From NCBI RefSeq assembly GCF_030814435.1, contig NZ_JAUSUW010000001.1, positions 1 to 64,000 of the forward strand: DNA of 64,000 nucleotides, written 5' to 3'. The translations under genes and the position numbers were made by a program. Origin of the DNA: Peteryoungia aggregata LMG 23059 (GTDB lineage Bacteria; Pseudomonadota; Alphaproteobacteria; Rhizobiales; Rhizobiaceae). Of this stretch, positions 56,805-64,000 are shown in pieces; the first letter of the stretch is position 1, and every line of letters begins with the position of its first letter. The notes beneath the pieces were generated by a model that did not search any database, was not told where the DNA came from, and was given only the letters and a program-made list of their open reading frames with translations.

Positions 56805-57836
56805 TCAGCGCTCGGTCAGCTTGAGCTCGATGCGCCGGTTCTGGGAGAGGACTTCGGGCGAATCGCCCTCGGCAATTGGCTGAAACTCGCCGAAGCCGGC
56901 CGCCACGAGGCGGTTGGCAGGCACACCACGGGAAATCAGATACTTGACCACGGAGGTGGCACGGGCGGACGAAAGCTCCCAGTTGTCGCGGTAACGACCC
57001 GTGCCGGTGAGAGGGGAAGCATCCGTGTGACCGTCGACGCGAAGCACCCAGTTGATCTCCGGGGGAATTTCCTGGGCGAGTTCAAGCAGGGCCGCAGCAA
57101 GCTTGTCCATCTCCGCCTGCCCTGCAGCATCGAGATCAGCCCCACCGACGGGGAAGAGGACTTCCGACTGGAAGACGAAGCGGTCGCCGACGATCCGGAT
57201 GTTTTCGCGATCGGAGAGGATCTCGCGCAGCCTCCCGAAGAAGTCGGAGCGGTAACGGTTCAGTTCCTGGACACGCTGGGCAAGCGCCACATTGAGACGG
57301 CGTCCAAGATCGGCAATCCGGGCCTGGGACGACTGACCCTTGGCCTCGGACGCCTGCAGAGCCTCCTCGACCGCCGCGATCTGCGCCCGCAGAGCAGCGA
57401 TTTGCTGGTTGAGCAGCTCGATCTGGCTCATGGCGCGAGCGCTGACCTGCTTTTCGGTATCCAGGGCATCGGTCAGGCGCCCCACCTTTTCGTTGGCCAC
57501 ATCGGCAGATCCTGCCCCGCTGTCGAGGAGCTGTTGCAGCCGCGACCGATCGGCTTCCGATGACGCAAGAGAGGATTGCAGGGACGCCAGGGTATCCTCG
57601 AGATCCTGCTTGCCGCTCTTTTCAAGCGCCAGCAACTGCGTCAGTTCCGCGATCTGGCTGTTCAGCCGGTTGAGCACCTCGTCCTTGCCCGAGATCTCGC
57701 GGCCAAGGATGAACTGCGCAACGACGAAGACCGTGAGCAGGAACATGATCGCGAGCAGAAGGGTCGACAGGGCATCGACAAAGCCCGGCCAATAGTCGAT
57801 GCCGCGCTCGCGGCGCCGGTTGCGCCCCAGCGCCAT
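56805..57836 (-). CDS. MotB/OmpA-type peptidoglycan-binding stator protein
   Basis: 343 aa. One membrane helix (about 20-43) is preceded by a basic tail; it contains D21 in WPGFVDALSTLLLAIMF, the place of the proton-carrying aspartate in MotB, TolR and ExbD. A long coiled coil (about 50-205) follows, then an OmpA-like domain (about 225-343) with the VDGHTDASPL and NWELSSARA motifs that bind peptidoglycan. The upstream partner gene abuts it with no gap. Together they look like a 5:2 ion-driven stator of unknown output. It is not the flagellar MotB by context. Confidence 0.87.
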   Translation of the reverse strand: MALGRNRRRERGIDYWPGFVDALSTLLLAIMFLLTVFVVAQFILGREISGKDEVLNRLNSQIAELTQLLALEKSGKQDLEDTLASLQSSLASSEADRSRLQQLLDSGAGSADVANEKVGRLTDALDTEKQVSARAMSQIELLNQQIAALRAQIAAVEEALQASEAKGQSSQARIADLGRRLNVALAQRVQELNRYRSDFFGRLREILSDRENIRIVGDRFVFQSEVLFPVGGADLDAAGQAEMDKLAAALLELAQEIPPEINWVLRVDGHTDASPLTGTGRYRDNWELSSARATSVVKYLISRGVPANRLVAAGFGEFQPIAEGDSPEVLSQNRRIELKLTER

Positions 57837-58871
57837 TTACTTGTTGCTCCCGCTGATCTTGTCGTTCAGCCGGTCGAGCGTCTTGCGCATGGCACGCGCA
57901 TCCTCCTGTTGCGCCTCGATCCAGTCACGCAGCATCTGCTGTTCGTTGCGCATGTTCTTGACCAGCCCCTGAATACCCTCGGCCAGGCCCGCAATCGCGG
58001 CCACCGAGCGATCATTGCCCTCACGGCTGGCGAGCTTCTGAATCTCTACCACCAGAAGGCGGACATCTTCTCCAGCAACCGCCCCAGACGCATCCGTGAC
58101 CACCGGACGTTCGGAATCGAGATCGGTCACCGAGGACAGCCAGTTTTCCAGCTCCGTGTAGAAACGGTTCTGCGCACGACCAGCCTGGAGGTCGAGGAAG
58201 CCCAGGATCAGCGAGCCCGAAAGCCCGAGCAGGGAGGACGAAAATGCGGTGCCCATGCCGGCGAGCGGTGCCGTCAGGCCCGATTTCAACGATTGCAGGA
58301 TGTCATTGCTGTCACCGGAGGCCGGATCCAGCGACTGGATCACCGCGTTGATCGAGCCGATCGTTCCGATCAGGCCCCAGAAGGTACCAAGCAGGCCGAG
58401 AAAGACGAGGAGGCCGATCAGATAACGGCTGGTGTCACGCGATTCGTCGAGCCGTGTGCCGATCGAATCGAGAATGGAACGCAGCGCGGTGGTCGAGATC
58501 GCCATCGAGCGGCGACCGCCGATCAGCGCCCGCATCGGCGCAAGGAGACGCGGATCGCGGCCCACCCGAGCGGCATTGTCGCCAGCTGCACGGAACGAGT
58601 TGAACCAGCGCACCTCCGGCCGCAGCGCAAGCACCTGGCTGAACACCAGGATGATGCCAATGGCGAGAACACCCAGGATCAGGCCGTTCAGGCCGGGATT
58701 GGTGATGAAGGCGGCGTGTGCCTGCCGATAGAGGATGGCGGCGATGAACGACACGATGATCAGGAAGATCACCATCGTCGTGAAGAAGGGCATCGGGCTG
58801 GAGAGCTTCTGACCGTATTCTCCTGTCGGCGTTCCGGCCGCCTCCAGGTCCTCCAACTTCACTTTCGCCAT
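57837..58871 (-). CDS. MotA/TolQ/ExbB-type proton channel protein
   Basis: 344 aa. Four membrane segments: about 29-48, 62-84, 150-172 and 200-227. The GLLGTFWGLIGTIGSI and LAGMGTAFSSSLLGL helices are typical of the MotA/TolQ/ExbB channel domain. A cytoplasmic loop lies between helices 2 and 3 and a C-terminal helical tail of ~115 residues ends the protein. It precedes its OmpA partner with direct abutment. It was probably an ancient duplicate of the Tol system encoded about 38 kb away, but with a peptidoglycan anchor on its partner. Confidence 0.87.
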   Translation of the reverse strand: MAKVKLEDLEAAGTPTGEYGQKLSSPMPFFTTMVIFLIIVSFIAAILYRQAHAAFITNPGLNGLILGVLAIGIILVFSQVLALRPEVRWFNSFRAAGDNAARVGRDPRLLAPMRALIGGRRSMAISTTALRSILDSIGTRLDESRDTSRYLIGLLVFLGLLGTFWGLIGTIGSINAVIQSLDPASGDSNDILQSLKSGLTAPLAGMGTAFSSSLLGLSGSLILGFLDLQAGRAQNRFYTELENWLSSVTDLDSERPVVTDASGAVAGEDVRLLVVEIQKLASREGNDRSVAAIAGLAEGIQGLVKNMRNEQQMLRDWIEAQQEDARAMRKTLDRLNDKISGSNK

Positions 58872-58970
58872 AATACACTCGACCTCCGGGGAATCTTGGA
58901 CCGGAGGCTAGTGGAAAATTGAGACGAATTGAAGCCGCAGACTTTGGGAAAATTTTCCCCTGCCTGCCAA

Positions 58971-59771
58971 TCAGGCGTGCGGCACCGGCCGATTCACAAC
59001 CTCTTCCAATGCCTTGCGGATATATTCGTTGCCGGCGAGCACGGTGCCGTTCTCGAACATGTCCTGACCACCCTTCATGTCGGACACGAAGCCACCGGCC
59101 TCCTTGATCAAGAGAATGCCGGCTGCGATGTCCCAGGCGTTGAGCTGTGCTTCCCAGAAGCCATCGAAGCGACCGGCAGCGACATAGGCGAGATCAAGAG
59201 CAGCCGCGCCGATGCGACGTACTCCGGAGACTTCGCCCATGACATGGCGCAACTCGACGAGGAACTTGCCATGCTGGCCCCGGCCGAGATGCGGCATGCC
59301 GCAGCCGATGACACAATCGGAGAGCACCTTGCGGGCGCCGACGCGGATGCGGCGGTCATTGAGGAAGGCACCGCCGCCCTTCTCCGCCGTGTAGAGCTCA
59401 TCGGTCGCCGGATTGAAGACGACGCCGGCGACGATCTCGCCATTGCGCTCAAGCGCGATCGAGACGGCAAACTGCGGAATGCCATGCAGGAAGTTGGTCG
59501 TGCCGTCGAGCGGATCGACGATCCAGCGATGCGCGCCGTCGGTGCCCTTGATCTCCTCGCCTTCCTCACCGAGGAAGCCGTAAGTCGGACGCGACTTTAG
59601 CAGTTCTTCCCGGACGATCTTCTCGGCCCGGAAATCAGCCTGCGAGACGAAGTCGCCCGGTCCCTTGACCGAGACCTGCAGGTTCTGCACTTCGCCGAAA
59701 TCTCGCGAAAGCGACTTGCCGGCTTTGAGCGCGGCCTGGACCATGACGTTAAGAAGGGCGGAGCGGGCCAT
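58971..59771 (-). CDS. suhB: Inositol-1-monophosphatase family protein (SuhB-like)
   Basis: 266 aa. It is a Mg-dependent sugar phosphatase. The metal site is E69-E70 (LGEE), the VDPLDGTTNF motif (D86, D89) and WDIAAG near residue 217. SuhB of E. coli also acts in rRNA antitermination. AAGGAA precedes the ATG at 59771; the longer frame is not supported. The stator gene pair is next downstream on the same strand, ~100 bp away. Confidence 0.92.
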   Translation of the reverse strand: MARSALLNVMVQAALKAGKSLSRDFGEVQNLQVSVKGPGDFVSQADFRAEKIVREELLKSRPTYGFLGEEGEEIKGTDGAHRWIVDPLDGTTNFLHGIPQFAVSIALERNGEIVAGVVFNPATDELYTAEKGGGAFLNDRRIRVGARKVLSDCVIGCGMPHLGRGQHGKFLVELRHVMGEVSGVRRIGAAALDLAYVAAGRFDGFWEAQLNAWDIAAGILLIKEAGGFVSDMKGGQDMFENGTVLAGNEYIRKALEEVVNRPVPHA

Positions 59772-59910
59772 AGATCGAATTCCTTGAAACTGGGAGGCGC
59801 CGGAAGGCGGCGACCGGGGCAGCGCGCGATGGCGGCGGCGTTTGGCGGGTTCAAGACCACAAATGCCGCCGGAATTCAAGGGGGATGGCTGAAAGCGCCA
59901 TGCGGCAGCG

Positions 59911-61176
59911 TCAGAGCAGACCCGCGCCAAAGGTGACCAGGACCCCCGCGAGCATGGCCGCCAGCGACGCGATGGCGACGCGGAGCGAAAAAGCTGGACT
60001 GCCGGCAGCGGCTGCATACAGGATCTTCGCACACATGTTGGCGATAACCGCAATGCCGATCGCCCGGGTGGCGACGTCGCTGGTCAGTTGCGGCACCATG
60101 CCGGTGACCGTGACTGTTGCCGCGTCGACATCGGCAAGCGCCGAAAGCGCCGAAACCACATAGAGCCCACCATTCCCGAAGATCTCGGCCGACGCACGCG
60201 CCAGGAAGGCGATGACGGTGATCAGCAGTGCCATCTTGATGACTTCACTGAGCTCGAAGGGGTTGGCCGGTGCGGCAACCTCGCTGCCGAGGCCGCCGCG
60301 CCGCACGAAGAGCAGGGCAGCAGCAGCCATGACCCCGCCGCCGATCAGCAGGCCCGGCAGCAGCACGCCGGCAATGGCAGGCGCAAGCCCGGCCAGCAAG
60401 ACTCCGGTCCGCACCAGCGAGACGCCACCGGCCGCAACCGCTCCAGCAGCCGCACTCGCCGCCCCCGTCCCGACACGGCTCTGCCGCGCCATGGCAAGGG
60501 TCGTGGCGGTTGAGGAGACGATGCCGCCCACCGCTCCGGCAATGAGATCGCCCTGGCCGCCCCCGATCAGGCGGACAACGACATAGCCGACATAGGAGAT
60601 CGAGGCGAGCATGATGACCAGCATCATCAGGCTGCGCGGCGAAACCCCGCCGAACGGACCATAGGGGGCAGCCGGAATCAGGGGCAGGAGGACGAAGCTC
60701 ATGGCGAGCAGAACCACCGCCGAGCGCAGCTCGACCCAGGTGAGCCGCCGGATCGCGCCGTGCAGGAACTCCCGGCTGGCGAGCACAGTCACCATGAAGG
60801 CCCCGCCGGCGGAAGCGACCGCCATGTCACCAAGCACCGCGAGCGCGCCAAGGCCGAAGGTCGCGATCGACGCAATGACAGTGGTCGCGCTGAAGGAGCC
60901 CTCGGCGCGTGCCTCCATCAGGCCGAAACGGAGCATCACGAGGGCGATCATGATCAGGAAGCTGGCGAGAACAAGGCCTGAAAACCCGCCCGGCATCAGT
61001 GCTCCATCAAGGAGGCCGGCGAGCCCGCCGGTCATGCCGATCAGCGTAAAGGTACGGATCCCGGCAATCCGAGCCCCTTCCGGCTCGTCTCGTTCGCGCC
61101 AGTGGCGCTCAACCCCGACGGCGGCACCGATCGCCACCGCAAGCCCGAGACGTTGAAATATGTCGATGAGATCCAT
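59911..61176 (-). CDS. MgtC/SapB family, DUF4010 membrane protein
   Basis: 421 aa. The N-terminal ~130 residues form the MgtC-like membrane domain, with the GAAVGVERHWRERD motif; the rest is the DUF4010 domain of about eight helices. MgtC relatives affect Mg homeostasis or ATP synthase in pathogens; no function is known for the DUF4010 fusion. It is very rich in Ala, Gly, Leu and Val, as expected of a membrane protein. Confidence 0.88.
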   Translation of the reverse strand: MDLIDIFQRLGLAVAIGAAVGVERHWRERDEPEGARIAGIRTFTLIGMTGGLAGLLDGALMPGGFSGLVLASFLIMIALVMLRFGLMEARAEGSFSATTVIASIATFGLGALAVLGDMAVASAGGAFMVTVLASREFLHGAIRRLTWVELRSAVVLLAMSFVLLPLIPAAPYGPFGGVSPRSLMMLVIMLASISYVGYVVVRLIGGGQGDLIAGAVGGIVSSTATTLAMARQSRVGTGAASAAAGAVAAGGVSLVRTGVLLAGLAPAIAGVLLPGLLIGGGVMAAAALLFVRRGGLGSEVAAPANPFELSEVIKMALLITVIAFLARASAEIFGNGGLYVVSALSALADVDAATVTVTGMVPQLTSDVATRAIGIAVIANMCAKILYAAAAGSPAFSLRVAIASLAAMLAGVLVTFGAGLL

Positions 61177-61215
61177 GACCGCCGCCCTCCCCCGAAGCGG
61201 CAGAGCCGGGCTTTG

Positions 61216-62406
61216 TCAGGTTCGCCGGAACCGGTTGGCGAGATCGATGGCCTGTTTCTGCTGTTCTTCGTTCAGGCCGAGATAGAAGTCTTCAAGCGCC
61301 GGATCCGTAAGCCCCGCGCGGCGAGAGAGAACATACCACTTGGCCGCTTCGACCGGATTGGGCGCGGTACCAAGCGCGTTGATATAGAGATGCGCGATCC
61401 GGTTCTGCGCCACCACGTTGCCGCGCTTGGCCGCGATGCTCAGCCACCGATAGCCGGCCTCGTAGTCGCGCGGGCCGTTATAACCGTTGACCAGCCACAG
61501 TCCGATGTCCAGCTGGGCGGTGTCGAAGCCCGCACGCGCCGCCCGCGTCATCCATTCCCGCGCCCGCGCCTTCTTCTCTTCCGGCACGTCCTTCAACGCC
61601 GAATAGACCTGCGCCAGCGCATATTGCGCATCGGCGATCCCCTGCTCGGCCGCCTTCTCGTAGTAGGGCATGGCCATCGTCAGACCGCGCACACCGGGAT
61701 TGTCGGAAACGAGGATCTGCGCCCAGTTGAACTGCGCCGACCCATTGCCGGCGTCCGCCGCGCGGCGCATGTACTCGTCGGCCTTCGCCTTGTCCTGCGG
61801 GACGTCACGCCCCTCCATCATCAGCAAGGCATATTTGAACATGGCCGAGGGATCTCCGCCCTGGGCCGCCTGGCCGTACCAGAAGGCCGCGCCCTTCAGG
61901 TCACGCTTGACCCCGAGGCCACGCGACATGACCTCGGCCAGCAGCGTCTGCGCCGCCGGATCACCCAGTTGCGCGCGCGGCAGGGCCTTGTCGACGGCAG
62001 TCAGGAAGAGGCCGCGCTGGAAGGCACCATAGGCCTCGTCCGGCTCGCCCTCAAAGGGCTTCTCCGGCGGCAGCTCCGGCAAGGGCGTCCCCATGCGCAG
62101 ATAGATGTTGATGCCCTGGAGTTCGTCGGACCGGTCACCCTTGCTCGGCTTGCCTCCCTTGGTCACGGGAGGAGTGGAATCGAGGTCACCACGATCGAGC
62201 CTGTTGGCATCACCGGTGGTGCTGCTTTCGCGCGCGCCGCGCTCGATCTCCGTTGCAGCCGACGGATCCGCCGGGATGATCGCGGGAGCCTCGCCGATGG
62301 CGAGCCCATCCTCACCGTCCTGAGCAACGGCCGGCATCGCTGCCGCAAGGCAGGACACGGCAAGCGCGGCGAGAATCAGACGATGAGGTGACGGGTTCAA
62401 ACGCAT
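61216..62406 (-). CDS. Exported Sel1-repeat protein
   Basis: 396 aa. A signal peptide ends near residue 29 (AVAQ). A low-complexity region is followed by at least five Sel1-type helical repeats (about 130-365), such as AAFWYGQAAQGGDPSAMFKYALLM. Such proteins act as scaffolds; in rhizobia ExoR is a periplasmic Sel1 protein, but this one is not obviously ExoR. The ATG at 62406 is preferred; a TTG at 62418 would overlap the upstream stop by four bases. Co-transcribed with the ThiE-like gene. Confidence 0.85.
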   Translation of the reverse strand: MRLNPSPHRLILAALAVSCLAAAMPAVAQDGEDGLAIGEAPAIIPADPSAATEIERGARESSTTGDANRLDRGDLDSTPPVTKGGKPSKGDRSDELQGINIYLRMGTPLPELPPEKPFEGEPDEAYGAFQRGLFLTAVDKALPRAQLGDPAAQTLLAEVMSRGLGVKRDLKGAAFWYGQAAQGGDPSAMFKYALLMMEGRDVPQDKAKADEYMRRAADAGNGSAQFNWAQILVSDNPGVRGLTMAMPYYEKAAEQGIADAQYALAQVYSALKDVPEEKKARAREWMTRAARAGFDTAQLDIGLWLVNGYNGPRDYEAGYRWLSIAAKRGNVVAQNRIAHLYINALGTAPNPVEAAKWYVLSRRAGLTDPALEDFYLGLNEEQQKQAIDLANRFRRT

Positions 62407-62414
62407 ATGGCGGT

Positions 62415-63062
62415 TCAAGCCCCAAACCGTGGCGCTTTTTCGTCAAGCTCCGCATTCACCCGTGTCACAATGGCAGCAGCCTGCGCTGGATCGGCAAACA
62501 CGGCCTTGCCGAGCGCCACGAATTCCACGCCGCCTTCAGCGACGACGAGCGCCGAGGCAGGGTCCGCCCCACCCATGACAATGGCGGGGATCTCGATCAT
62601 CGCCGACCACCATTCGCCAAGCGCGATGTTCTTCGAATGCGCCTCCAGTTTGATATCCCCGTCAAGCTTGCCGAAGAAGATGTAATCCGGCTGGATTTCC
62701 CCGATTTCGAGTGCATGGTGCCGGTCCATGGCATTGCCGCCGCCGACGATCAGCTTCGGCGTGTGCTTCTCGACGGCCTCGGCAAGTGCCGCGGCATTGC
62801 CCGAGATATGCAGGCCATCCGCCTTGACGCGGCCGGCGACGCGGCTGTTGTCGACGACGAGGGCAGCAGCACCCGCTTCCTGGATCACGGGAACGAGCAT
62901 TTCGGCATGCTTCTGGAAAACGGAGTCATCCGCATCGTATTGCGGGATGATCACCGAGGCGACATCCCCGCCGCGCAGAGCATTGCGCAGCACTTCGGCG
63001 CACTCGGCGGGATCGGCGATCTCGGGAACGATGAGGACGAGGCGGCAGCGGTCTTCGGTCAT
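62415..63062 (-). CDS. ThiE-like (TMP-TENI) protein
   Basis: 215 aa with a TIM-barrel of the thiamine-phosphate synthase family. The phosphate-binding part has GGGNAMDRHHAL and a C-terminal VALGKAVF segment; the usual ThiE DGVHLG motif is replaced by DGLHISGN. The paralogue lies apart from other thi genes, so an activity in thiamine synthesis is uncertain. GGAA precedes the ATG at 63062. The TauE-like gene is divergent, with ~105 bp between. Confidence 0.8.
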   Translation of the reverse strand: MTEDRCRLVLIVPEIADPAECAEVLRNALRGGDVASVIIPQYDADDSVFQKHAEMLVPVIQEAGAAALVVDNSRVAGRVKADGLHISGNAAALAEAVEKHTPKLIVGGGNAMDRHHALEIGEIQPDYIFFGKLDGDIKLEAHSKNIALGEWWSAMIEIPAIVMGGADPASALVVAEGGVEFVALGKAVFADPAQAAAIVTRVNAELDEKAPRFGA

Positions 63063-63167
63063 GCGCGATGTTTCCGTGTGCGGGACGGGTCCGTATCTCG
63101 CGGATTTCGTCCTCGTTTTCTCTGGGTAAATCCGATAGACCGCTCTTCCGAAAGGATCAACCGCGCA

Positions 63168-63944
63168 ATGCTGACAGACCTGAACTTCTATGCCGTCGCC
63201 ATTCCCGCGGTTGCGCTTGTCGGCCTTTCCAAAGGCGGCCTTGGTGGCGCATTTGCTCTGATCGGCGTGCCGCTGCTGGCCATCGCCGTACCGCCCATGC
63301 AGGCCGCTGCGATCTTCCTGCCAATCCTCCTGGTCATGGATGCCGTTGCCCTCTGGGCATGGCGCCGCCACAACAACCGACCGACGCTTCTGGCCATGCT
63401 GCCGGGCGCCGTGATCGGCATCGGCCTCGGCTGGGCAACCTCGACCTATGTCTCCGCCGACGCCATGCGTCTTGTGCTGGGCGGCATATCGATTGTCTTT
63501 GCCTTGCGTTACGTCCTCGAAAGCTGGGCCGCCAGCAAGGGGCAGGAAACGGCACCGGCCGCGGAACGCCCCGTCGCCGGGTCCTTCTGGGGATCGCTTG
63601 CGGGTTATGCAAGTTTTGTCGCCCATGCCGGTGGTCCACCTTTTCAGATCTATGTCCTGCCTCTGAAGCTCGACCCGCTCACCTATACCGGCACCTCGAC
63701 CCGCTTCTTCGCCATCCTGAATGCGATCAAAGTAATTCCCTATTTCGCCCTTGGCGAACTGGATGCGACCAACCTCAGCCTGTCCGGTGCCCTGTTGCCG
63801 GTGGCGCTCCTGTCGACGATTGCCGGGGCACGCCTCGTCCACTTTCTCAAGCCACAGATCTTCTATCCTCTGATGTATGGCATGGTTCTGATTGCGGGCA
63901 GCAAACTGCTGTGGGATGGAAGCCGCGGGCTGCTGGGCATCTGA
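63168..63944 (+). CDS. Sulfite exporter TauE/SafE family permease
   Basis: 258 aa with about eight membrane helices. The signature VGLSKGGLGGAFALIGVPLLA lies in the first helix region, and its second copy begins near FVAHAGGPPFQIYVLP (about 150). The family exports organosulfonates, sulfite or sulfoacetate in some bacteria; the substrate here is unknown. AGGA precedes the ATG. The gene is complete, ending 56 bp before the window end. Confidence 0.88.
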   Translation: MLTDLNFYAVAIPAVALVGLSKGGLGGAFALIGVPLLAIAVPPMQAAAIFLPILLVMDAVALWAWRRHNNRPTLLAMLPGAVIGIGLGWATSTYVSADAMRLVLGGISIVFALRYVLESWAASKGQETAPAAERPVAGSFWGSLAGYASFVAHAGGPPFQIYVLPLKLDPLTYTGTSTRFFAILNAIKVIPYFALGELDATNLSLSGALLPVALLSTIAGARLVHFLKPQIFYPLMYGMVLIAGSKLLWDGSRGLLGI

Positions 63945-64000
63945 CCTCCGCTTCGCCCTGGCAGAACCCCTTGTTGCGCCGCACATCCGCGCTTGCCGCT

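Noticed and set aside
56805-58871. Zorya defence system
   Set aside because: The channel and OmpA subunits recall ZorA and ZorB, but the coiled coil is on the wrong subunit and no ZorC/D/E gene is adjacent.
59772-59910. suhB-type regulatory RNA upstream of the suhB gene
   Set aside because: The spacer is G/C-rich and foldable, but I could not match the known motif or find a terminator and promoter.
61216-62406. ExoR, the periplasmic regulator of exopolysaccharide
   Set aside because: Sel1 repeats and a signal peptide are shared, but the long low-complexity N-terminal region and gene context do not support ExoR.

Overview
The window looks like a chromosomal segment of a Rhizobiaceae bacterium (Rhizobium/Agrobacterium group). 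The reasons are the GC-rich alphaproteobacterial coding style, the gene neighbourhoods (tol-pal next to ruvCAB; tkt-gap-pgk-fba next to zapA and 6S RNA), families typical of the group (rcdA/DUF1465, DUF1192, DUF4164, cysteine-free L31, RopB-like porin), a serC leader, rhizobial intergenic palindromes, and sites matching alphaproteobacterial LexA (GTTC-N7-GTTC) and CtrA (TTAA-N7-TTAA) consensus. It is mostly core genome, with no prophage, IS element, CRISPR array or rRNA. The first ~80 bases are almost pure G/C and look like a contig-end artefact.

Layout. 0.1-5 kb: dipeptide epimerase, mnmA, tRNA-Met(CAT), an AT-richer DUF2971 gene beside the tRNA, a ThuA-like protein and a lytic transglycosylase lipoprotein. 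5-10 kb: a rhizobial palindrome, a Tim44-like protein and the serC-serA pair with a leader RNA. 10-13 kb: CorA/ZntB transporter, outer-membrane beta-barrel, luciferase-like monooxygenase. 13-18 kb: ruvC, ruvA and ruvB with two AbrB/PIN (VapBC) toxin-antitoxin modules interleaved, then a Nudix hydrolase and ybgC. 18-27 kb: tolQRAB-pal-cpoB, tilS, ftsH. 27-34 kb: glmM, yebC, a PNPOx-like protein, an MBL-fold protein, a soluble CZB chemoreceptor, a YmdB-like phosphoesterase and 5-formyl-THF cyclo-ligase. 34-46 kb: a transmembrane chemoreceptor, 6S RNA, zapA, DUF4164, then tkt, gap, a K+/H+ antiporter, pgk, class I aldolase. 45-52 kb: PhzF-like, PACE and MFS transporters, DUF1192, an sRNA candidate, rcdA, a second soluble chemoreceptor, rpmE. 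52-64 kb: ABC exporter, orphan Bug receptor, FAD dehydrogenase, a MotA/ExbB plus OmpA/MotB-like stator pair, suhB-type phosphatase, DUF4010 protein, Sel1-repeat protein, ThiE-like protein, TauE-type permease.

How the parts work together. ruvCAB resolves Holliday junctions. The vapBC module after ruvC has its own predicted promoter whose -35 lies inside an exact GTTC-N7-GTTC box, so SOS induction would be expected to raise toxin-antitoxin and downstream ruvA/ruvB transcription together. The second vapBC overlaps ruvB by four bases. Tol-Pal, ZapA, GlmM, FtsH, the SLT lipoprotein and the stator-like pair form an envelope and division theme. RcdA, an adaptor for CtrA proteolysis, has a consensus CtrA box upstream, which suggests feedback. 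Another CtrA-type box precedes the CZB chemoreceptor.

The most interesting item is the ruvC-[vapBC]-ruvA-[vapBC]-ruvB arrangement with its LexA-type box. Next come the 27-bp palindrome before the aldolase gene, the uncharacterised stator pair and the CtrA-rcdA site. All assignments were made by eye from sequence; no database search was run.
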